Source: Gaiellasilicea sp963749515
GTDB lineage: Bacteria > Actinomycetota > Thermoleophilia > Gaiellales > Gaiellaceae
Direction of reading: 5' to 3'
DNA: 64,000 nucleotides
Assembly (NCBI GenBank): GCA_963749515.1
Contig: CAVVMR010000010.1
Location: 62,001-126,000 of the forward strand
Shown piece after piece: positions 1 through 8,107 of this stretch (its first letter is position 1; every line of letters starts with the position of its first letter). Made by a program: the position numbers and the translations under genes. The notes below the pieces were generated by a model that was not told the origin of the DNA, searched no databases, and saw only the letters and a list, made by a program, of their open reading frames with translations.

Positions 1-1
1 G

Positions 2-58
2 ACGACGGCACACGGCGTGGAGCTGCTCGCCGAGCGCGTTCTGCCGCACTTTCGCTGA
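2..58 (+). CDS. C-terminal end of an unidentified gene (possibly luciferase-like monooxygenase)
   Basis: The window opens inside a reading frame that ends with TGA at 56-58. Only 18 residues remain, ending in a LAERVLPHFR-type tail. Luciferase-like, F420- or flavin-dependent monooxygenases often end with a similar 'VLP.F' helix, but 18 residues cannot establish this. The next gene starts 28 bases downstream on the same strand behind its own promoter-like box. Confidence 0.35.
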   Translation, partial: TTAHGVELLAERVLPHFR

Positions 59-71
59 GCGGGCAGTTCGC

Positions 72-77
72 TAGGGT
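72..77 (+). promoter_or_regulatory. -10 box (TAGGGT) for a leaderless Rid-family transcript
   Basis: TAGGGT lies 9 bases before the ATG at 87, so transcription would begin at or next to the start codon. No Shine-Dalgarno sequence fits this ATG. It belongs to the TAnnnT series seen throughout the window. Confidence 0.5.
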
Positions 78-86
78 CCTCCTGAG

Positions 87-482
87 ATGTCGAGTCGATT
101 CAGGGACGGCGGCGGCTTCGAGGAAGTGGCCGCCTACTCTCGCGCCGCCCGGCAAGGGGATCTGATCGCGGTCAGCGGCACGGCTGCGACCGGCCCCGGC
201 GGCGCAGCGCTCCACCCCGGCGACGTGTACGCCCAGACGCGGGAGACGATCTCGCGCGCGCTGGCGGCCGCGGCAGAGCTCGGAGCGACGCGCGAGGACG
301 TCATCCGGACGCGCATCTACTTGCTGCAGGGGTGCGAGTGGGAAGGAGCCGTGCGGGCACATCAGGAGGCATTCGCGGGGGTCGACCCTGCGAACACCAC
401 TCTCTATGTCGCCGGGCTCATTCCCCCGGGAGTGCTCGTCGAGTTCGAGCTCGACGCGGTGCTTCCCGCCAAGCCCTCCTAG
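87..482 (+). CDS. Rid family (YjgF/YER057c/UK114) protein, probably not a RidA deaminase
   Basis: The 131-residue product has the size and layout of the Rid superfamily: an N-terminal 'SRAARQGDLIAVSGT' strand, the central helix with 'DVIRTRIYL', and a C-terminal 'PGVLVEFELDAV' strand. RidA proper deaminates reactive enamine/imine intermediates with an arginine in a 'PARS' motif. Here the matching segment reads 'PANTT', so that arginine appears to be missing. This suggests one of the other Rid subfamilies, whose roles are less clear. The gene runs convergently into a DAO-type flavoprotein, with stop codons overlapping by 4 bases, and amine-oxidising flavoproteins produce imines. Family membership is firm; the function is inferred. 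Confidence 0.85.
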   Translation: MSSRFRDGGGFEEVAAYSRAARQGDLIAVSGTAATGPGGAALHPGDVYAQTRETISRALAAAAELGATREDVIRTRIYLLQGCEWEGAVRAHQEAFAGVDPANTTLYVAGLIPPGVLVEFELDAVLPAKPS

Positions 483-1600
483 ACCACCTGCGGCTCGGGC
501 AGCAGCCGCTTCTCGGCGAACCGGCGAACGTCGAGCAGGCGCAGCGCGTCATCTTCGCGTCCGAGCGCGATCGCCTCGGCGATGATCCGGCCGACCGCCG
601 GGGCGACCATGAACCCGTGGCCGCTGAATCCCGCCGCCACCCAGAGCCCTGGACGCACCTCGCCGAGGATCGCTTGATGGTCAGGCGTGACGTCGTAGAA
701 GCCCTCCACGAGCAGTGGCAGCGAGACGAACTCGAGCGCCGGCAAGAGCGCCTCGAGGCAGTGACGCACGTGGCTTCGCCAGTTGTCGCGTTCGAGGCCG
801 GGGTCGCCGGCGGCCGTGAGATCGCTGGCGAGCACGCGGCCGTCGGCGAGCTGCTTGGCTGCGAAGTGACGCTCCGGAGAGATCACGAGCGGGTCGAGCA
901 GTCGCTCCCGAATCGGGTCGCTCAGGAAGAGGTACCGGGCTTCCCGCGCGATGGGTAGCTCCGGCACGAGCGCGCGCGACTCCCATCCTGCAGCCACGAC
1001 GACGTTCGCGGCCGTGGCGGTCTCGCCATCCGTGAAGGAGAGCTTCCACCCGGACCCGTCCGGTCTGAGGCCCACGACGTCTGCCTGGACCACCGACGCG
1101 CGCTCGCCCAGCGCTTCGAGCACCGCCTGGGGACGATCGAGGTAGCCGTCCTCGGCGCACCACGCCGCGCCGGCGAGTGAGGATGGATCGAGCCCAGGGA
1201 CGAGCTGCGCCGCCTCGTCGGGCTCGACGATCCACGAGGCCACGCCGAGCTCGTTCTGGAGCTCGACGTTTGCAGCCAGCCGGGCCAGCGTCTCCGCAGA
1301 GTGGGCGAGGAAGAGATAACCGCACGCCCGGAAACAGGGGTCGACACGCATCTCTAGGCGTGCCTGCGCGTCGCGGTAGGTGGCCAGTGACTCGCGCGCG
1401 AGCAGGCAGTTGATCGCGGTGCCCCACTGCTGGCGGATCCCACCGGGCTGGACGCCGGACGCGCCTGCGCCGATCCCGGTCCGCTCGTAGACGGTGACGG
1501 CATCGACCCCCAACCGCCTCAGTTCGTGCGAGACGAAGAGTCCGGTCACGCCCGCGCCCACGACGGCGACCTGCCCGACCGGACCTTCCCGCCCCGCCAT
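479..1600 (-). CDS. FAD-dependent amine/amino-acid oxidase of the DAO family
   Basis: The 373-residue protein starts with a Rossmann fold whose GAGVTG dinucleotide motif is at residues 15-20, followed by 'YERTGIGAGASGVQPGGIRQQWG', the FAD-contact region of sarcosine-oxidase-beta-like DAO proteins. The C-terminal 'GLWVAAGFSGHGFMVAPAVG' is the second flavin-binding segment. Such enzymes oxidise secondary amines or D-amino acids to imines, making H2O2 or passing electrons on. The substrate cannot be read from sequence. The start ATG has an AGGAG about 8 bases upstream. It is convergent with the Rid-family gene and is a different protein from the larger dehydrogenase at 43 kb. Confidence 0.85.
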   Translation of the reverse strand: MAGREGPVGQVAVVGAGVTGLFVSHELRRLGVDAVTVYERTGIGAGASGVQPGGIRQQWGTAINCLLARESLATYRDAQARLEMRVDPCFRACGYLFLAHSAETLARLAANVELQNELGVASWIVEPDEAAQLVPGLDPSSLAGAAWCAEDGYLDRPQAVLEALGERASVVQADVVGLRPDGSGWKLSFTDGETATAANVVVAAGWESRALVPELPIAREARYLFLSDPIRERLLDPLVISPERHFAAKQLADGRVLASDLTAAGDPGLERDNWRSHVRHCLEALLPALEFVSLPLLVEGFYDVTPDHQAILGEVRPGLWVAAGFSGHGFMVAPAVGRIIAEAIALGREDDALRLLDVRRFAEKRLLPEPQVV

Positions 1601-1694
1601 GCAGCAGCTCCTACCGGCGGGCGTTGGTTTCGACAGGCGCCACGGCGGAGAGCGTACTCACCGGCCGTGTATTGCTGAAGGAGGAGGAATCGCA

Positions 1695-2415
1695 ATGAGG
1701 ATGCCGCCCGGTCGTTTCGCAGCAGGAGTGGGACGCTGCACGCGAGGACCTGCTGGTGAAGGAGAAGGAGCTGACCCGCGCCCGCGATGCACTGGCCGCC
1801 GAGCGCCGCCGGATGCCGCGGATGGAGGTGGACAAGGACTACGCGTTCGAGGGCCCGGATGGCCCGGTGAGCCTGCTCGACCTGTTCGAAGGGCGCCGGC
1901 AGCTGATCGTCTACCGCTTCTTCTTCGAGCCCGGCGTCGCCGACTGGCCCAAGGGTGGCTGCCCCGGTTGCTCGATGGTCGGCGATCAGATCGCCCACCC
2001 CGCTCATCTGAACGCACGCGACACCACGCTGGCGTTCGTCTCGCGCGCCCCGCAGGCCGACATCGAGCGCTGGAAGGCGCGGATGGGCTGGGAGCTCATC
2101 CCGTGGTACACGCTGACGGACGAGTTCGATGCCGACTTCGGCGTCGACGAGTGGCACGGCACCAACGCCTTCTACCGAGACGACGAGGACCGGATCTTCC
2201 GCACCTACTTCGTCAATGCCCGCGGCGACGAGGCAATGGGCAGCACGTGGAGCTTCCTCGACATCACCGCGCTCGGACGTCAGGAGGAGTGGGAGGACTC
2301 ACCCGACGGCTACCCGCAGACGCCGACCTACGAGTGGTGGAAGCGTCACGACGAGTACGACGGGTCGGAGTCGGTCACCCCACGAGCCCGGACGGCCGGC
2401 CGCAGTTCTGGTTGA
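1695..2415 (+). CDS. DUF899 family thioredoxin-like protein, with an apparent +1 frameshift near its start
   Basis: From base 1712 on the frame encodes a typical DUF899 protein: 'VVSQQEWDAARED', 'KEKELTRARDALAAERRR', 'VDKDYAFEGPDG', 'GGCPGCSM' with a CxxC-like pair, and a C-terminal 'YPQTPTYEWWKRHDEY'. The family has a thioredoxin fold and no settled function. A very strong Shine-Dalgarno (AAGGAGGAGG) precedes ATG 1695 and ATG 1701, but those ATGs are in a different frame and the DUF899 frame has a stop at 1696-1698. Removing one base from the CCCGG run at 1706-1711 joins ATG to 'PPVVSQQEW', the usual family N-terminus. If the sequence is right as given, translation could begin only at GTG 1756, giving 219 residues that lack the first helix. 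Confidence 0.8.
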
Positions 2416-2440
2416 AAAGACTATAACGCCCTGATAGGGT
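2412..2440 (+). promoter_or_regulatory. Promoter TTGAAA-17-TAGGGT for the medium-chain dehydrogenase
   Basis: TTGAAA at 2412-2417 and TAGGGT at 2435-2440 are 17 bases apart. The -10 ends 7 bases before GTG 2448, so the transcript would be leaderless. The -10 also overlaps a CCCT-GAT-AGGG inverted repeat (2429-2439) that could be an operator. Confidence 0.6.
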
Positions 2441-2447
2441 AAGAGTC

Positions 2448-3428
2448 GTGGAGACAAAAACTCGCATGAGGGCGGTCGTCCACGACCGATACGGGCCTCC
2501 CGAGGTCTTGCGACTCGAGGAGGTCGAGCGGCCGGATCCCAACGAGGACGAAGTCCTGATCCGGATCCGCGCCACGACCGTCAACCGGACGGACTGCCAC
2601 ATCCGCCGGGCCGACCCGTTCTTCTGGCGTTTCTTCAGCGGCCTGCGGCGACCGAGGCAGAGGATCCTGGGCTCCGAGCTTGCGGGAGAGGTCGAGGCGG
2701 TGGGCGCGGCGGTCAGCAATTTCGCGGTCGGTGACCGCGTCTTCGGCATCAGCGGCAGGTTCGGAGCGAATGCAGAGTTCATCTGCCTGCCGGCGAGCGC
2801 GAGGGTTGCGCACATGCCGACCGGGATGAGCTTCGAGGAAGCTGCTTCGATCTGCGACGGAGGGCTCAGCTCGCTCGGGATCATCAGGCGTGCGGATCTC
2901 CAGGCTGGGCAGAGGATCCTCGTCTACGGCGCGTCGGGAGCCATAGGCACGGCCGCGGTGCAGCTGGCCAGCTACTTCGGCGCCGAGGTGACCGCCGTCT
3001 GCAACACGAAGAACGTCGAGCTGATGCGCACCCTCGGCGCCGCCGGCGTCGTCGACTACACCCGGGAGGACTTCACGAAGAACGGCGAGCTCTACGACGT
3101 GATCGTCGATGCGGTCGGCAAGCACTCCTTCCGGCGGTGTCGACGCTCGCTGAAGTCGGGCGGGCTCTACATCGAGACCGACCTCGGCTTCATGTGGCAC
3201 GTTCCAGTCCTGGCTGTGATCACCCGGTGGGTCGGGACCAAGAGGGTGACACTCCCGATTCCGAAGTACACGCAGAACGACGTCGTCTTCCTCAGGGAGC
3301 GCATCGAGGCCGGCGACTACCGGGCCGTCGTCGACCGGAGCTATCCGCTGGAGGACGTCGTCGAAGCGACCAGGTACGTCGAGACGGAGCAGAAGACCGG
3401 GAACGTTGTCCTGTCCGTCAACGGCTGA
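2448..3428 (+). CDS. Zinc-independent medium-chain dehydrogenase/reductase (quinone oxidoreductase type), NAD(P)-dependent
   Basis: The 326-residue protein begins its conserved part with 'MRAVVHDRYGPPEVLRLEEV' and has the 'VLIRIRATTVNRTDC' GroES-like segment, followed by a Rossmann motif 'YGASGAIGTAAVQLA' near residue 155. The structural and catalytic zinc cysteine clusters of classical alcohol dehydrogenases are absent. This places it with NADPH:quinone oxidoreductase or enoyl-reductase-like MDR proteins that reduce activated double bonds or quinones. The substrate is unknown. Two starts are possible: GTG 2448, favoured by the promoter spacing, and ATG 2466, favoured by family alignment. It appears monocistronic. 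Confidence 0.85.
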   Translation: METKTRMRAVVHDRYGPPEVLRLEEVERPDPNEDEVLIRIRATTVNRTDCHIRRADPFFWRFFSGLRRPRQRILGSELAGEVEAVGAAVSNFAVGDRVFGISGRFGANAEFICLPASARVAHMPTGMSFEEAASICDGGLSSLGIIRRADLQAGQRILVYGASGAIGTAAVQLASYFGAEVTAVCNTKNVELMRTLGAAGVVDYTREDFTKNGELYDVIVDAVGKHSFRRCRRSLKSGGLYIETDLGFMWHVPVLAVITRWVGTKRVTLPIPKYTQNDVVFLRERIEAGDYRAVVDRSYPLEDVVEATRYVETEQKTGNVVLSVNG

Positions 3429-3541
3429 CGAAAGATCCGTTGAACCGAAGCGGCGATCGTGCAATCGTTAGCGCCAGCAGGAGTGGTGACGATGGCCGCA
3501 CGCACACTCGAATGCCGCAGCGTTGAAAGCTCGGGCCGAGC

Positions 3542-4558
3542 ATGACCGAGCCGCCCGTCATCGTCCTGCACCTCTATACGGAGAAAGCCCGGACGCGAAT
3601 CCTGAATCGCCTGAAAGCTGAGAAGCGGCCGGAGGACACCAAGATCTTCCTGGGCACGTATGGGATCAACGAGCTCGACGCCGCAGCGATCACGGCCAAG
3701 GCCATCCCCAATGTTCACTACGCGCCGACATTCCATCTCGCGCCAGACGAGAACGCTGCACTGCGCGCGAAGCGCCCGCGTCCGCCGAGACGTTCCCCGA
3801 CCCTCGAGCAGGTGTTCGCGGGTCAGCTTCCTGCGCATCCGCGGGATCGCCGGATCCCCGCCAAGACTCCTCGTGCCTGGGGCGTCGAGCTGGGAAGACG
3901 GTTCCGTGACCAGCTGCGACAGAAAGAGCTGAAGCTTGGACCCCTGGACTGGCAGCTCGACGAGATCCCACCTGAGTGCGGACGGGGCGAATTGGCCAGG
4001 GAGTTCCGCCTGTTCATCGGCGGGGTGATCTTCGGCCTGGCGAAGGGCCGGCCAAGGCTGAAGGACAAACCCAAGCCGGGCTTCGTCTGGATCGCCGCGA
4101 GGGCGCTCGAAACCCTGCCCAGGCTTCCGCTGACATCCGATGTCAAGCAGTTTTGGCAAGACGTCAACCTCGGCGCCAGATTCCTCGTCGGCGAGGAATA
4201 TCCGTCGTTCATCAGAGGCGCCGCGGTGACAACCGCCAACACGCTGGCGGCGCATCAGCGGGCGCTCGCGCGTCCCGGCAATCCGGACCGTCAGGCTCTC
4301 GCCGCGCGGTACATCGTGGGCATGACCCCCGGCTTCCACGAGCCCTTCGACGGCGGTCTCAATGGCAACGTCAACGGCATGTCGCTGAGGGACGTCACCG
4401 CCTGGCGTAACAGGTACATCACCGCTCGGTGCAAGGCACAGAGGCCGGTCGGCTACGGAATGTTCTCCTTCGACGGGAAGTTCAACACCGTCCCGGCACA
4501 CATCGACAACGCGGTCACTGCGCTGTGTTTCGCAGCGAAGCACCACGTCAAGCTCTAG
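3542..4558 (+). CDS. Hypothetical protein, 338 aa, not recognised
   Basis: I do not recognise this protein. The reading frame is long and uses high-GC third positions, and it opens with a hydrophobic strand 'PPVIVLHLYTEKARTRILNRL'. It also has a basic proline-arginine-rich stretch near residues 75-110 ('KRPRPPRRSP') and a small hydrophobic turn 'LFIGGVIFGLAKGRP' near residue 160. No signal peptide, clear membrane helix or known catalytic motif is visible. The 113 bases before it hold no convincing promoter or Shine-Dalgarno sequence. It stands alone between an MDR dehydrogenase and a convergent Lrp-type regulator. The overlapping long frame on the other strand is low-complexity arginine/aspartate sequence and is taken as a shadow. 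Confidence 0.6.
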   Translation: MTEPPVIVLHLYTEKARTRILNRLKAEKRPEDTKIFLGTYGINELDAAAITAKAIPNVHYAPTFHLAPDENAALRAKRPRPPRRSPTLEQVFAGQLPAHPRDRRIPAKTPRAWGVELGRRFRDQLRQKELKLGPLDWQLDEIPPECGRGELAREFRLFIGGVIFGLAKGRPRLKDKPKPGFVWIAARALETLPRLPLTSDVKQFWQDVNLGARFLVGEEYPSFIRGAAVTTANTLAAHQRALARPGNPDRQALAARYIVGMTPGFHEPFDGGLNGNVNGMSLRDVTAWRNRYITARCKAQRPVGYGMFSFDGKFNTVPAHIDNAVTALCFAAKHHVKL

Positions 4559-4570
4559 AGCACTCCGGAC

Positions 4571-5077
4571 CTACATCTGCTCGAACGGCGGGTCTCGGCG
4601 TGGAACGGGCGAGGCGTTGATCAGCGAGGTCGTCGTCTCGCCGTAGACGAGGAAGCGGTCGAGGAGCGTGCCCAGGTCGTCGATCGAGCGGAGGAAGACC
4701 TTGAGGTAGAAGCAGTCCTCGCCGGTGATGCGATGGCACTCGCCGACCTCCGGGATCGCGGCCGCCAGCTCGGGGATCCGCGGCAGCTGGCCCGGCGCAG
4801 GCTTGACGCGGACGATCGCCGTCAGCCCGTAGCCCAGCAGGCGCGGGTCGATCTCGGCGCGGTAGCCGGTGATCACGCCCGCGCGTTCGAGCCGCTGGAC
4901 GCGCTCGGCGACGGCGGGAGAAGACAGGCTCACGCGCCGTCCGAGCTCCGCGAACGAGACGCGCCCTTCGGTCGTCAGCTCACCGATGATCTTACGGTCA
5001 GTTGCGTCCAACTTGGGAAGACTCGTGCCTTGGGCGCTGAGAAGTCCGTTCTTCATGAAGTTGAACGAGCATAACAC
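4571..5077 (-). CDS. Lrp/AsnC family transcriptional regulator
   Basis: The N-terminal third holds the AsnC-type winged helix-turn-helix ('LDATDRKIIGELTTEGRVSFAELGRRVSLSSPAVAERVQRLERAGVI', written here only as the family landmark around residues 24-70), and the C-terminal part is the RAM/ligand-binding domain with 'GECHRITGEDCFYLKVF'. Lrp/AsnC proteins are octameric regulators that sense amino acids. It is transcribed divergently from an EamA/RhtA-like exporter with 12 bases between the annotated starts, the usual layout of a regulator that controls an amino-acid exporter. ATG at 5056 is an alternative start giving 161 residues. It would leave 33 bases for the divergent promoter, which contains a CTTCATGAAG palindrome. 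Confidence 0.92.
   Translation of the reverse strand: MLCSFNFMKNGLLSAQGTSLPKLDATDRKIIGELTTEGRVSFAELGRRVSLSSPAVAERVQRLERAGVITGYRAEIDPRLLGYGLTAIVRVKPAPGQLPRIPELAAAIPEVGECHRITGEDCFYLKVFLRSIDDLGTLLDRFLVYGETTTSLINASPVPRRDPPFEQM
5051..5060. promoter_or_regulatory. Palindrome CTTCATGAAG in the Lrp/exporter divergent region
   Basis: This is a perfect 10-base palindrome in the only AT-rich stretch between two divergent genes (regulator and exporter). It overlaps the alternative regulator start at 5056. It is a candidate Lrp-family operator; the assignment is an inference from position. Confidence 0.35.
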
Positions 5078-5089
5078 CTTCGATCATCC

Positions 5090-6004
5090 ATGGCGATCCG
5101 AGCGTCCTGCAACCAGACTACGAGCATCGGCGCTCAGCCTCGGCATCCACGACTCCGCGTCGACAGCGTCCGGCCGGAGGCCTATTTCGTCGGCAGCGCC
5201 GTCTTCCACTACCTCGGACCCTCGTTCGCCGTGCTGCTCTTCGCCCGGGTCGACGTGCTCGGCGTCGCGTGGCTCCGAATTGCGTCCGCGGCCGCGATCT
5301 TCGCTCTCTGGCGCCGACCCTGGCGGACGTTCCTCGCACTCGACGGCCGCGGGCGCACGCTGATCGTCGCGCTGGGGGCCGTCTTCGCCGCGATGAACGT
5401 CTGCTTCTACGTCTCGATCGACCGGCTCCCGCTGGCGACCGTGGCCGCGATCGAGTTCATCGGCCCGATCCTCCTCGCCGCGATCGGCGCCCGCACGGCT
5501 CGCAACATCGCGGCGGTCGGGACCGCGGCCGCAGGCGTCTACCTGCTGACCCACGTCCAGTTCGAGGGCGAGCCGCTCGGAGTCGCCTTCGCCTTCGCGA
5601 ACGCCGTGCTGTTCACCGCCTACATCGTCCTCGCCCACCGCGTCGCACGGCGCTCGGGACTGAGTGGCATCGACGGGCTCGCCGCGGCGATGCTGCTCGC
5701 CTTCCTCTTCGTCTCCCCGGTCGGCCTCTCGAGCGCCGCCCACGCGTTCTCCGATCCGATCGCGATCGCAGCCGGAATCGGCGTCGGCGTGTCTTCATCC
5801 GTGATCCCGTACGTCTTCGATCAGCTGGCGATGGCGCGCCTCTCTCGCGCGACCTACGCGCTGTTCGTCGCGCTTCTACCGGCGACGGCGACGGTCGTCG
5901 GCGTGATCGTGCTGCAGCAGCTGCCGTCGCTCGGCGATCTCGCCGGCATCGCGCTCGTGATGGCCGGGATCGTGCTTCATCAGGCTTCGGCGACCGACTC
6001 CTGA
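5090..6004 (+). CDS. EamA/DMT-superfamily exporter, RhtA-like
   Basis: The 304-residue protein has about ten hydrophobic helices in two repeats of five, as in the drug/metabolite transporter superfamily. The second repeat's 'LPATATVVGVIVLQQLPSLGDLAGIALVMAGI' region is typical of EamA domains, and 'RLPLATVAAIEFIGPILLAA' matches the RhtA threonine/homoserine exporter branch. It sits in the inner membrane and probably exports an amino acid or related metabolite. The divergent Lrp/AsnC gene suggests induction by the exported amino acid. The first 30 residues are hydrophilic and may be an over-extended N-terminus, so a later start is possible. Confidence 0.88.
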   Translation: MAIRASCNQTTSIGAQPRHPRLRVDSVRPEAYFVGSAVFHYLGPSFAVLLFARVDVLGVAWLRIASAAAIFALWRRPWRTFLALDGRGRTLIVALGAVFAAMNVCFYVSIDRLPLATVAAIEFIGPILLAAIGARTARNIAAVGTAAAGVYLLTHVQFEGEPLGVAFAFANAVLFTAYIVLAHRVARRSGLSGIDGLAAAMLLAFLFVSPVGLSSAAHAFSDPIAIAAGIGVGVSSSVIPYVFDQLAMARLSRATYALFVALLPATATVVGVIVLQQLPSLGDLAGIALVMAGIVLHQASATDS

Positions 6005-6711
6005 GCGCGCTCCAGCTCTTCCGTTGCGCGCTCGACCTCTTGCTGCGCAGTCTCGGCGCGCCGCTCCGCCTTCCTCTTCTCGGCCTCGGCCTCCTTCGCC
6101 GCGCGCTTCGCCTCGGTCAGCGCAGCCCGCGCCTCCTGCAACCGCTCACGAGCCTGCTGCTTCTTCTTCTCCTGCGCGGCGCGGTCCGGCGCCTTGCGCG
6201 CCGCCGGCTCGCGCTTTCGCCCGGCCGGGACGATCCCCGGGTCGAGACCGAACCCGGCCGACGTCAGGTCTTCGTGCAGCGTCCCTCGTTCGAGCAGGGG
6301 CTGCAGCTCCGGGTCGACCGAGGCGACCCGGAGGGTCTTCACCGCCTTGTCGAGCGTCGCTCCGCTCAGCTTGCGCCGTCGCAGGTCGCGTTGCACGCGG
6401 TCGAGAGCGGAGCGGTGCTCCTCGATCGCCTGCTGGAGGTCTGCGCCGCGCTTGCCGGCGACCGCCGCTTCCTGTGCCTGACGCAGCCGCTTGCCGGACT
6501 GGATCAGCGCTCGCGCCTCCGACGGGTCCTCGCGAACCAGCTCGTTCAGCGCGGCCGCTGCGACGCTCGGCTTGGGCAGGGCGGCGATTGCGGCGGCGAG
6601 CTCCGGATCGTCCTTCTTCAGCTTCTTCGCGCGCGCGTTGCGGGCGGCTGTGAACTCCGCCTGCGGCAGGCCGTAGAGCTTGAGCTTCTCGCGTGCGATC
6701 GGATCGGCCAT
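5980..6711 (-). CDS. Conserved coiled-coil protein of actinobacterial type
   Basis: The 243-residue protein begins 'MADPIAREKLKLYGLPQAEFTAARNARAKKLKK' (around residues 1-33) and continues with 'KPSVAAAALNELVREDP'. This matches a family common in Actinomycetota whose members start with a short 'LY.LP..eFTaaRna.a..l' segment. The last 100 residues are a long charged alpha-helical coiled coil rich in Ala, Glu, Lys and Arg. Function is unknown. The start is ATG 6711, 10 bases after the xylulokinase stop, so it is probably the last gene of the sugar operon. Its end overlaps the end of the convergent EamA gene by 25 bases. The ORF extends further upstream in frame, but that part is a shadow of the kinase. 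Confidence 0.8.
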   Translation of the reverse strand: MADPIAREKLKLYGLPQAEFTAARNARAKKLKKDDPELAAAIAALPKPSVAAAALNELVREDPSEARALIQSGKRLRQAQEAAVAGKRGADLQQAIEEHRSALDRVQRDLRRRKLSGATLDKAVKTLRVASVDPELQPLLERGTLHEDLTSAGFGLDPGIVPAGRKREPAARKAPDRAAQEKKKQQARERLQEARAALTEAKRAAKEAEAEKRKAERRAETAQQEVERATEELERAQESVAEA

Positions 6712-6721
6712 GGCTAGATCT

Positions 6722-8107
6722 TCACAGGCTCCTGAGCGCGGGGTAGAGCTCGCGGTAGCGGGCGTAGCCGTCGTCGTAGACCGCCTGCCAGCCCGGGTCG
6801 GGCTCGATCCGGTCGGAGACGCGCACACAGGCGTCGACCGCCTCGTGCGCGTCGGCGAACACACCCTCGCGGACGCCGCCGAGCAGGGCGGCTCCGTAGG
6901 CCGCACCCTCGTCCGCGCTCGTGCGCTCGAGCGGCAGGCCGAGCACGGAGGCAACGATCTTCAGCCAGAGCCCGCTGCGTGCGCCGCCGCCGGAGACGCG
7001 ACCGACCTCCGCTTCGACCCCGAGCTCGCGCAGGAGCTCGAGCGAGTCGCGCAGCCCGTACGCGACGCCTTCCAGCACCGCACGGGTGAGCGCACCCCGG
7101 TCGTGCCGCAGCGTGAGGCCGACGAAGGCGCCGCGAGCGTCGGGGTCGGCGTGCGGCGTCCGCTCGCCCTGGAGGTAGGGCTGGAAGAGGAGTCCCTCCG
7201 TGCCTGCGTCCCACCGCTCGGCCTCGGTGAGCAGCTCCTCGAACGGAGGAGTGCCGAGCGCGTCGTGCAGCCACTGCAGCGAGCCCGCCGCCGAGAGCAT
7301 CACGCCCATCGCGTGCCAGGTGCCCGGGACGGCGTGGCAGAAGACGTGCAGCCGCGCCTCCGGCTCGGGCCGGTACTCGGGCAGCGCGGCGAAGACGACA
7401 CCGGAGGTGCCGAGCACCACGGAGAGCGGCCCCGGCCGGTCGACGCCGACGCCGAGCGCTCCCGCGGCCTGGTCGCCCGCGGCACCGATGGCCGTGCACT
7501 CGTGCGCCGGCGGCAGCCACTCGGCCGGGAGCTCGAGCGTGCCGAGCACCTCGTCGCTCCAGCGGCGGTTCGCGACGTCGAAGAGGAGGGTGCCCGAGGC
7601 GTCCGCGACGTCGATCGCCCGCTCGCCCGTGAGACGCAGCCGCACGTAGTCCTTCGGCAGCAGCACGTGCGCGATCCGGGCGTACGTCTCGGGCTCGTGG
7701 TGCCGCAGCCAGAGGAGCTTCGGCGCCGTGAAGCCCGTCAGCGCGCGGTTCCCGGTCAGCTCGATCAGACGTTCGAGCCCGACGCGCTCCTCGATCTCGG
7801 CGCACTCGGCGGCGGTGCGCTGGTCGTTCCAGAGGATCGCCGGGCGCAGAACCTGCTCGCGCTCGTCGAGCGTGACGAGACCGTGCATCTGGCCGGAGAG
7901 GCCGATCGACGCGGGCTCCACGCCGAGGTCGGCGAGCGCGGCTTCGGTCGCGCGCCACCAGTCCTCAGGGTCCTGCTCCGCCCAGCCTGGCCGGGGAATC
8001 GAGAGCGGGTACTCGCGTTCCGCACGGGCGACGATCTCGCCCTCCGGGGTCAGCGCGAGCGCCTTGACGCCGCTCGTGCCGACGTCGATCCCGACGAGCG
8101 CGGTCAC
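6722..8107 (-). CDS. xylB: Xylulokinase (FGGY carbohydrate kinase)
   Basis: The 461-residue protein has the FGGY architecture of two RNase-H-like domains. The N-terminal phosphate-binding loop reads 'GIDVGTSGVKALAL' (residues 6-19), followed by the xylulokinase-typical 'IGLSGQMHGLV', 'ILWNDQRT' and 'LLPKDYVRLRLTGE'. The C-terminal FGGY signature is 'GRVSGGGARSGLWLKI'. It phosphorylates D-xylulose to xylulose 5-phosphate for the pentose phosphate pathway, using ATP. The start is GTG, overlapping the stop of the upstream VOC gene in a GTGA. Together with the upstream TIM-barrel isomerase it forms a xylose-type catabolic pair. Confidence 0.93.
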   Translation of the reverse strand: MTALVGIDVGTSGVKALALTPEGEIVARAEREYPLSIPRPGWAEQDPEDWWRATEAALADLGVEPASIGLSGQMHGLVTLDEREQVLRPAILWNDQRTAAECAEIEERVGLERLIELTGNRALTGFTAPKLLWLRHHEPETYARIAHVLLPKDYVRLRLTGERAIDVADASGTLLFDVANRRWSDEVLGTLELPAEWLPPAHECTAIGAAGDQAAGALGVGVDRPGPLSVVLGTSGVVFAALPEYRPEPEARLHVFCHAVPGTWHAMGVMLSAAGSLQWLHDALGTPPFEELLTEAERWDAGTEGLLFQPYLQGERTPHADPDARGAFVGLTLRHDRGALTRAVLEGVAYGLRDSLELLRELGVEAEVGRVSGGGARSGLWLKIVASVLGLPLERTSADEGAAYGAALLGGVREGVFADAHEAVDACVRVSDRIEPDPGWQAVYDDGYARYRELYPALRSL

